From assembly GCA_947259075.1 (NCBI GenBank), contig CAMYKQ010000031.1:1-49250 (forward strand): a stretch of DNA of 49,250 nt. Direction: 5' to 3'. A model generated the notes under the pieces. It was given only the letters and a program-made list of their open reading frames with translations. It was not told the origin of the DNA and did no database searches. A program made the translations under genes and the position numbers. Origin of the DNA: an uncultured Gammaproteobacteria bacterium. GTDB lineage: Bacteria > Pseudomonadota > Gammaproteobacteria > DRLM01. Shown here piece after piece: positions 44,771 to 49,250 of this stretch; within the stretch, counting starts at the first letter, position 1; every line of letters starts with the position of its first letter.

Positions 44771-46213
44771 TTACTCGCCCGTGCCGCCGACGGTAAGCCC
44801 GTCGATGCGCAGGGTCGGCTGACCCACGCCCACCGGCACGCTCTGGCCTTCCTTGCCGCAGGTGCCGACACCGGCGTCGAGCTGCAAATCATTACCCACC
44901 ATGCTCACGCGCGTCAGCACATCGGGGCCGTTACCGACCAAGGTCGCGCCTTTCACCGGGTGAGTGATCTTGCCGTTCTCGATCATATAGGCCTCGCTGG
45001 CGGAGAACACGAACTTGCCCGAGGTGATATCGACTTGGCCGCCACCGAAATTCACGGCGTATAAACCTTTTTCCACCGAGGCGATGATCTCTTGCGGATC
45101 GCTGTCGCCGGCGAGCATATAGGTGTTGGTCATGCGCGGCATGGGCAAATGGGCAAAGGATTCGCGGCGGCCGTTGCCGGTGGAGGACACGCCCATCAAG
45201 CGCGCGTTCATCTTGTCTTGCAGATACCCTTTCAACACCCCGTTTTCGATGAGCACGGTGCATTGACTCGGCGTGCCTTCGTCGTCGATGTTGAGCGAGC
45301 CGCGGCGGCTCTGCAGGGTGCCGTCGTCCACCACCGTGCACAGTGGCGAGGCCACGCGTTCGCCGACGCGGCCGGAAAAGGCGGAGCTGCCCTTGCGGTT
45401 GAAATCTCCCTCCAGACCGTGGCCCACGGCCTCGTGCAGCAACACCCCGGGCCAGCCGGGGCCGAGCACCACGGTCATGGTCCCCGCGGGCGCGTCGCGC
45501 GCCTCGAGATTCACCAGCGCCTGGCGCACCGCCTCGCGCGCGTAACCGAGACCACGCTCTTGATCGAGGAAAAAATCATAGGCGAGCCGCGCGCCGCCGC
45601 CGGCCGAACCCTGTTCGCGGCGGCCCTTGTCTTCGGCGACGACGCTGACATTCAAGCGCACCAGCGGCCGCACGTCGGCGGCGTAGGTGCCGTCACTGGC
45701 GGCGACCATCACCACATCGTGCACGGCGGCAAGGCTCACCATCACCTGCTTGACGCGCGGATCGATGCGCCGCGCCTCGGCGTCCAGCGATTGCAGCAGC
45801 GCCACCTTGTCCTCGGCCTTGAGCGTGTCGATGGGATCGACCGCTTGATACAAGGCTTGCCTGCCGCCGCGCGACCAAGCCTGCACCCGGCCGGTCTGGC
45901 CGGCGCGAGCGATGGCGCGCGCGGCGCCGGCGGCCTTGCTGAGCGCGGGCATGAGGATTTCATCGGAGTAGGCGAAGCCGCTCTTCTCGCCGCTGACCGC
46001 GCGCACGCCGACGCCGCGCTCGATGCTGTGGCTGCCGCTCTTGACGATGCCGTCCTCCAAACCCCAGGATTCGTGGCGGCTGCTTTGAAAATACAGATCG
46101 GCGCTGTCGATCTCATGGCTCATGAGTTCATGCAGCACGCGTTCGAGGTCGCCCTCGGCCAAACCGGCCGGGGCGAGAATGAGGTTGCTGGCTAAATCGA
46201 GGGGTGTGCTCAT
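44771..46213 (-). CDS. tldD: TldD metalloprotease subunit
   Basis: A 480-residue TldD. The zinc motif HEAVGH lies at 260-265 in [20 protein letters not shown]; the C-terminal domain contains [20 protein letters not shown] and [20 protein letters not shown]. It forms a heterodimer with PmbA/TldE (encoded 3 kb away) and cleaves unstructured peptides. The ATG at 46213 gives the expected start [18 protein letters not shown]; an upstream extension to 46504 runs through dispersed repeats and is not real. It converges with the PEP-CTERM gene. Confidence 0.95.
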   Translation of the reverse strand: MSTPLDLASNLILAPAGLAEGDLERVLHELMSHEIDSADLYFQSSRHESWGLEDGIVKSGSHSIERGVGVRAVSGEKSGFAYSDEILMPALSKAAGAARAIARAGQTGRVQAWSRGGRQALYQAVDPIDTLKAEDKVALLQSLDAEARRIDPRVKQVMVSLAAVHDVVMVAASDGTYAADVRPLVRLNVSVVAEDKGRREQGSAGGGARLAYDFFLDQERGLGYAREAVRQALVNLEARDAPAGTMTVVLGPGWPGVLLHEAVGHGLEGDFNRKGSSAFSGRVGERVASPLCTVVDDGTLQSRRGSLNIDDEGTPSQCTVLIENGVLKGYLQDKMNARLMGVSSTGNGRRESFAHLPMPRMTNTYMLAGDSDPQEIIASVEKGLYAVNFGGGQVDITSGKFVFSASEAYMIENGKITHPVKGATLVGNGPDVLTRVSMVGNDLQLDAGVGTCGKEGQSVPVGVGQPTLRIDGLTVGGTGE

Positions 46214-46370
46214 GCGGATTCCCGTGCGAAGTTCACTGAAAAAAACCGGTGCGCCGTCCGGATACGGAACGGCGCGGAATGCGGACAAGCCTAACATATT
46301 CCCCCGCCGCCCCCCCCACGCGGCGCGCGCTGACTGGCCATGGCCTTCAATAACAGCACCGCTCGCTCTA

Positions 46371-46640
46371 AAGAGGCGGGGAGAAACATCCATATATTTC
46401 CCCTCCTTTCCAAGGAGGGGTAGCGGCGATAGCCGACGGGGTGGCTTACCTTTCCAAATAGCGGTGAGCGCGCAGCGGACGGGGTTATCAACCTTAAAAA
46501 CCAAATTCCGTGCCGCGACCCCACCACCCCGCCCCTACGGGGCACCCCTCCTCGATGAGGAGGGGAGAAACAGCGATAATCCCCCCTCCTTTCCAAGGAG
46601 GGGTGGCGACGCAAACCGGCAAGGTGTTTGCGCCGCCGCG
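46371..46640. repeat. Cluster of palindromic dispersed repeat units between tldD and the nitrilase gene
   Basis: Three hairpin units occur: CCCCTCCTT-TCC-AAGGAGGGG at 46400-46420 and 46583-46603, and CCCCTCCTC-GAT-GAGGAGGGG at 46545-46565. Downstream tails resemble each other (GGGTAGCGGCGATAGCCGAC then GGGGTGG; GGGTGGCGACGCAAACCGGC then AAGGTG) and match the complement of the unit at 7063-7108. The middle unit is inverted relative to the others, with CCACCCCG to its left. This is a multicopy intergenic element, not coding sequence. Confidence 0.75.
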
Positions 46641-46670
46641 CGCGGCTTTATCAACCTGGCACTTAGTCTT

Positions 46671-47507
46671 TTATTTTGCCTCGGGCAGACTGCAGCGCAG
46701 ACGTTGATGTTCGATGGCGGGAAAATTGCGGCGGATGGCGCGCAGCCGTGCTTGTTCGATATCGGCGCTGACCACGCCCGAGCCGCGCGGCAGACGGTCG
46801 AGCACCAAGCCCCAGGGATCGACGATCATGCTATCGCCGTGGGTCTCGCGGCCGTTGGCGTGATAACCGCCCTGCGCCGCGGCCACGACGTAGCAAAGAT
46901 TTTCCACGGCGCGCGCGCGCGTCAGAATTTCCCAATGCGCCATGCCGGTGACGGCGGTGAAGGCCGAGGGCACGGCCAGCACCTCCATGCCTTGCGCGAG
47001 CATGGCGCGAAAGAGTTCGGGGAAACGCAGGTCGTAACACACCGCCAGACCCAATTTACCGAAGGGCGTGTCCACCACGACGATGACCTCGCCCGCTTCG
47101 ATGGTCTGCGACTCCGCATAATTTTCGCGCGTCTCGCTGATGTGCACGTCGAACATATGCATCTTGTCGTAACGCACCACCCGCCGCCCGCGATTATCCA
47201 GCAAGAGACAAGCCGCACGCACTTTATTATCCGCCTGCGCCGCCAGCGGGATAGTACCGCCGACCAGCCAGATGCCGTGTTTGGCGGCCTGATTGGCGAG
47301 GAAATCTTGTATGGGTCCTTGACCGTCCTGTTCGCGGATCTTCACCTTGTCCTGCTCGGTGAGACCCATGATGGCGAAATTTTCCGGCAGCACCACCAGT
47401 TTGGCGGCGTGATCGCGCACCGCGCGGGTGATGAGGCGGCCGGCCTCGATGAGATTGGCGCTGACATTGGGCCCGGAGGCCATTTGCACGGCGGCGACGC
47501 GGCTCAT
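46671..47507 (-). CDS. Carbon-nitrogen hydrolase (Nit/YbeM-like amidase)
   Basis: A 278-residue nitrilase-superfamily protein. The triad is Glu42 (LVVLPENFAIMG), Lys115 (RYDKMHMFDV) and Cys157 (GLAVCYDLRFPELFR). The sequence is closest in pattern to Nit1/Nit2 and YbeM, which hydrolyse deaminated glutathione or omega-amides, rather than to true nitrilases. It is between an unknown secreted protein, whose stop it overlaps by four bases, and the dispersed repeats before tldD. The yhdP-nitrilase-tldD order is common in gammaproteobacteria. Confidence 0.88.
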   Translation of the reverse strand: MSRVAAVQMASGPNVSANLIEAGRLITRAVRDHAAKLVVLPENFAIMGLTEQDKVKIREQDGQGPIQDFLANQAAKHGIWLVGGTIPLAAQADNKVRAACLLLDNRGRRVVRYDKMHMFDVHISETRENYAESQTIEAGEVIVVVDTPFGKLGLAVCYDLRFPELFRAMLAQGMEVLAVPSAFTAVTGMAHWEILTRARAVENLCYVVAAAQGGYHANGRETHGDSMIVDPWGLVLDRLPRGSGVVSADIEQARLRAIRRNFPAIEHQRLRCSLPEAK

Positions 47508-47923
47508 GGCACGGACCTCCCCGCTTTGGCGGCCGCGGCCGGCGCGGCGGACACTGATAAACTCACGCGATTCACTTCACTGGCGGCCGGCTGCACATGA
47601 ATGCGTTGCGCCTCCACACCCAAGGCCAGCAGCCAGGCGCGTAACTCCGCGGCCCACAGACCGCCTTCTTCACCGGCGGGGTGCAAAATGTTCAGCTCAG
47701 CCCGCGGCTCCGCCAGCAGAGCGCGCACCGCCGCGGCCACCGGCGGCATCGCCAAAATGGTTTCGGCCTGACGCGGCACCGCCCATTCCGCCGCGCTCAA
47801 AGGCCAGCTTGCGGGCGCGGCCCGCGCGGCGGAGACGCCCGCCGCCAGCAAAACCGCGGCGGCCAACGACCCGCGCCAAACGCGGGACCGGATTACTTCT
47901 GAGCTGGCTTGTGTTTCCAACAC
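47504..47923 (-). CDS. Uncharacterised exported protein
   Basis: A 139-residue Ala-rich protein with a probable signal peptide (WRGSLAAAVLLAAGVSAARA, then APAS) and a small alpha/beta domain. The segment AELNILHPAGEEGGLWAAEL, then LRAWLLALGVEAQRIHV, could belong to a periplasmic OmpA-like or sugar-binding fold, but I do not recognise the family. It overlaps the nitrilase gene by four bases and is 57 bases after yhdP, so the three may be co-transcribed. No function is proposed. Confidence 0.65.
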   Translation of the reverse strand: MLETQASSEVIRSRVWRGSLAAAVLLAAGVSAARAAPASWPLSAAEWAVPRQAETILAMPPVAAAVRALLAEPRAELNILHPAGEEGGLWAAELRAWLLALGVEAQRIHVQPAASEVNRVSLSVSAAPAAAAKAGRSVP

Positions 47924-47980
47924 GCTGGATTCTCCTTATTCGTCACGCTCTACTACTTATTCGAAATTCAAAAACGGGTT

Positions 47981-49250
47981 TTATGGCTGATTTCCCGGCA
48001 GAGCAGCGGCCGCATCACCAGCACGCTCGACCTTCGGCGCCGACCACGGCCCCGTCACGCGATATTCGGCGCGGCCCATGCCGTCGATCTGCGGCTTGAA
48101 CAAACGCTCCACCAGCAGCATCGCCGCCCCGGTCACCACCCCGCCGGCGATGGCGCCCGCCAGAGGCAGGCCGCCGCTCATATTGGGGGTCACGCTGACG
48201 CGTTGATCGTAATCCTCCGCCGCCAAACCCACCCGGCCGCGCGCCGTGATCCGCGCCGCGGGGCCGTCCATGGTCAAGTTATCGGTCAAGGCATTGCCGT
48301 TCTCAACAAGAAAATCACCTTCGATCACATCGAAGGCGAAACCCTTCTGAAACAGGTCGCTGAAATCCAAGGTGAGACGGCGCGGCAGGGTTTGAAAACT
48401 CAGCAGCCCCAAAATCCGTCCGGCGCCGGGACTCACCTCCAGCATGCGGCCATCCTTAATTTTAAGGGCTATCGTACCTTGCGCGCGCGCCAGGGCGAAG
48501 TCCGCTGGCGCGCCCGGCCAGATCAAATCCATGCCGGTATGCATCTTGCCAGCTTTGAGAACATCGGCATACCCCGCGGCACGCAGCGTCTCGCCCGCGT
48601 CATCGCTTTCGAAAGACACGGTGAACGCAGAACGCTGCACCTCATCGCGCTGTTCCCAGCGGCCGTAAATATCCGTGCGCTGCAGGGCCGAGCGCCCTGT
48701 AAATTCCTCCACCACCATGCCCTGGTCGGCGCGCGCCGTGCGCAGCGACACCTCACCCAAATCCAAATCACCGTAATGAAAACTCGCGGCGTGTAATTGC
48801 AGCGGCGGCAAGTCGCGCGGATCAGTCCTATCCTCCGCGCGGACACCCGCGCTGGGCTTGCCCTGCGGCGCGGCCAAATATAAGCGGGCGAAGTCCGCCA
48901 CCAAGGGCGCGGTCACGGCATCGGGCACACGCAATTTTCCCGCCGCGCGCGGGCTATCGAGCACCGCCTCCCAGGCCGCGTCACGCCGCACCGCCAGCAG
49001 CTTGGCATCGGGAAAATGCTGACCCAAGGCCTGCAAGTCCGCGGCAGTGATATCCAGCTCCACTTTAAAGGTCTCAGCCGGGGCCGGAGCCGCTGGAGTT
49101 TTTTCCGGCGGCGCCGCGCGCCACACCGCCGCCCACTCAGCGGGCGCAAACTGCGCCAGCGGGCCCCGCAGCCGCAAGCGCCCGTCCTCCGGCAGCTCGG
49201 CCGCCGCGCCGCCGAAGCGCACTTCGCCGCGCTGCAGCGCCACCCCGCCG
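47981..49250 (-). CDS. yhdP: YhdP family AsmA-like envelope protein, C-terminal part (runs off window)
   Basis: The reading frame is open to the window edge; 423 complete codons including the stop are present, the C-terminal part of a protein of more than 1,000 residues in the family. The terminal stretch LAGAIAGGVVTGAAMLLVER, then LFKPQIDGMGRAEYRVTGPW, is characteristic of YhdP. AsmA-like proteins bridge the periplasm and help move phospholipids to the outer membrane. The window-internal GTG at 49243 is not the start. The mla genes in the same window belong to another phospholipid route. Confidence 0.9.
   Translation of the reverse strand, partial: GGVALQRGEVRFGGAAAELPEDGRLRLRGPLAQFAPAEWAAVWRAAPPEKTPAAPAPAETFKVELDITAADLQALGQHFPDAKLLAVRRDAAWEAVLDSPRAAGKLRVPDAVTAPLVADFARLYLAAPQGKPSAGVRAEDRTDPRDLPPLQLHAASFHYGDLDLGEVSLRTARADQGMVVEEFTGRSALQRTDIYGRWEQRDEVQRSAFTVSFESDDAGETLRAAGYADVLKAGKMHTGMDLIWPGAPADFALARAQGTIALKIKDGRMLEVSPGAGRILGLLSFQTLPRRLTLDFSDLFQKGFAFDVIEGDFLVENGNALTDNLTMDGPAARITARGRVGLAAEDYDQRVSVTPNMSGGLPLAGAIAGGVVTGAAMLLVERLFKPQIDGMGRAEYRVTGPWSAPKVERAGDAAAALPGNQP

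Noticed and set aside
46214-46504. N-terminal extension of tldD
   Set aside because: The added residues come from the dispersed repeats and lack TldD similarity; the ATG at 46213 gives the normal N-terminus.

Overview
The window looks like a chromosomal segment of a GC-rich gammaproteobacterium, probably a respiratory, free-living lineage. Evidence is gene order: rpe-gph-trpEGDC, mlaFEDC..B-ibaG-murA, hisI-hisE-tatABC, darP divergent from pmbA, and yhdP-nitrilase-tldD are typical gammaproteobacterial arrangements. I cannot name the genus. No rRNA, tRNA or CRISPR array was found.

Layout. 1-1545 is a visibly AT-rich accessory patch. It holds the 5' end of an IS1595-type transposase running off the window, a 5'-truncated GNAT/PUA-like protein, an ASCH-domain protein, and a half attC-like sequence just after the ASCH stop codon. 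A small cupin gene follows. 2.1-9.0 kb (minus strand) is tryptophan biosynthesis (trpE-G-D-C) behind gph and rpe. Between gph and trpE lies a short leader ORF with two Trp codons overlapping a terminator-like hairpin, a candidate attenuator. A plus-strand lipase-fold protein follows rpe. 9.0-11.4 kb is a PAS-PAS-GGDEF-EAL protein with a degraded EAL domain. 11.7-19.2 kb is a seven-gene alternative complex III operon (quinol oxidation, electrons to cytochrome c) in which ActB is split into two genes.

19.7-23.2 kb carries a NIF3-family protein, a membrane-anchored DegS/AlgW-type protease and tatCBA. 23.4-36.2 kb is one long minus-strand cluster: mlaF-E-D, a TolC-family gene, mlaC-B, ibaG, murA, then hisG-D-C-B-H-A-F-I-E. 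These genes serve lipid transport across the envelope, peptidoglycan precursor synthesis and the histidine pathway. The TolC-family gene is coupled to mlaD and mlaC by 4-base overlaps. corA is divergent from mlaF.

37.5-49.25 kb holds a GH26-like lipoprotein with altered catalytic positions, a LapA-domain membrane protein, pmbA (tldE), a small unknown membrane protein, darP, a PEP-CTERM exported protein behind a good sigma-54 promoter, tldD, a nitrilase-family amidohydrolase, an unknown secreted protein and the C-terminal part of yhdP. A palindromic dispersed repeat (core CCCCTCCTT-N3-AAGGAGGGG) occurs in the gph/rpe gap and several times in the tldD/nitrilase gap.
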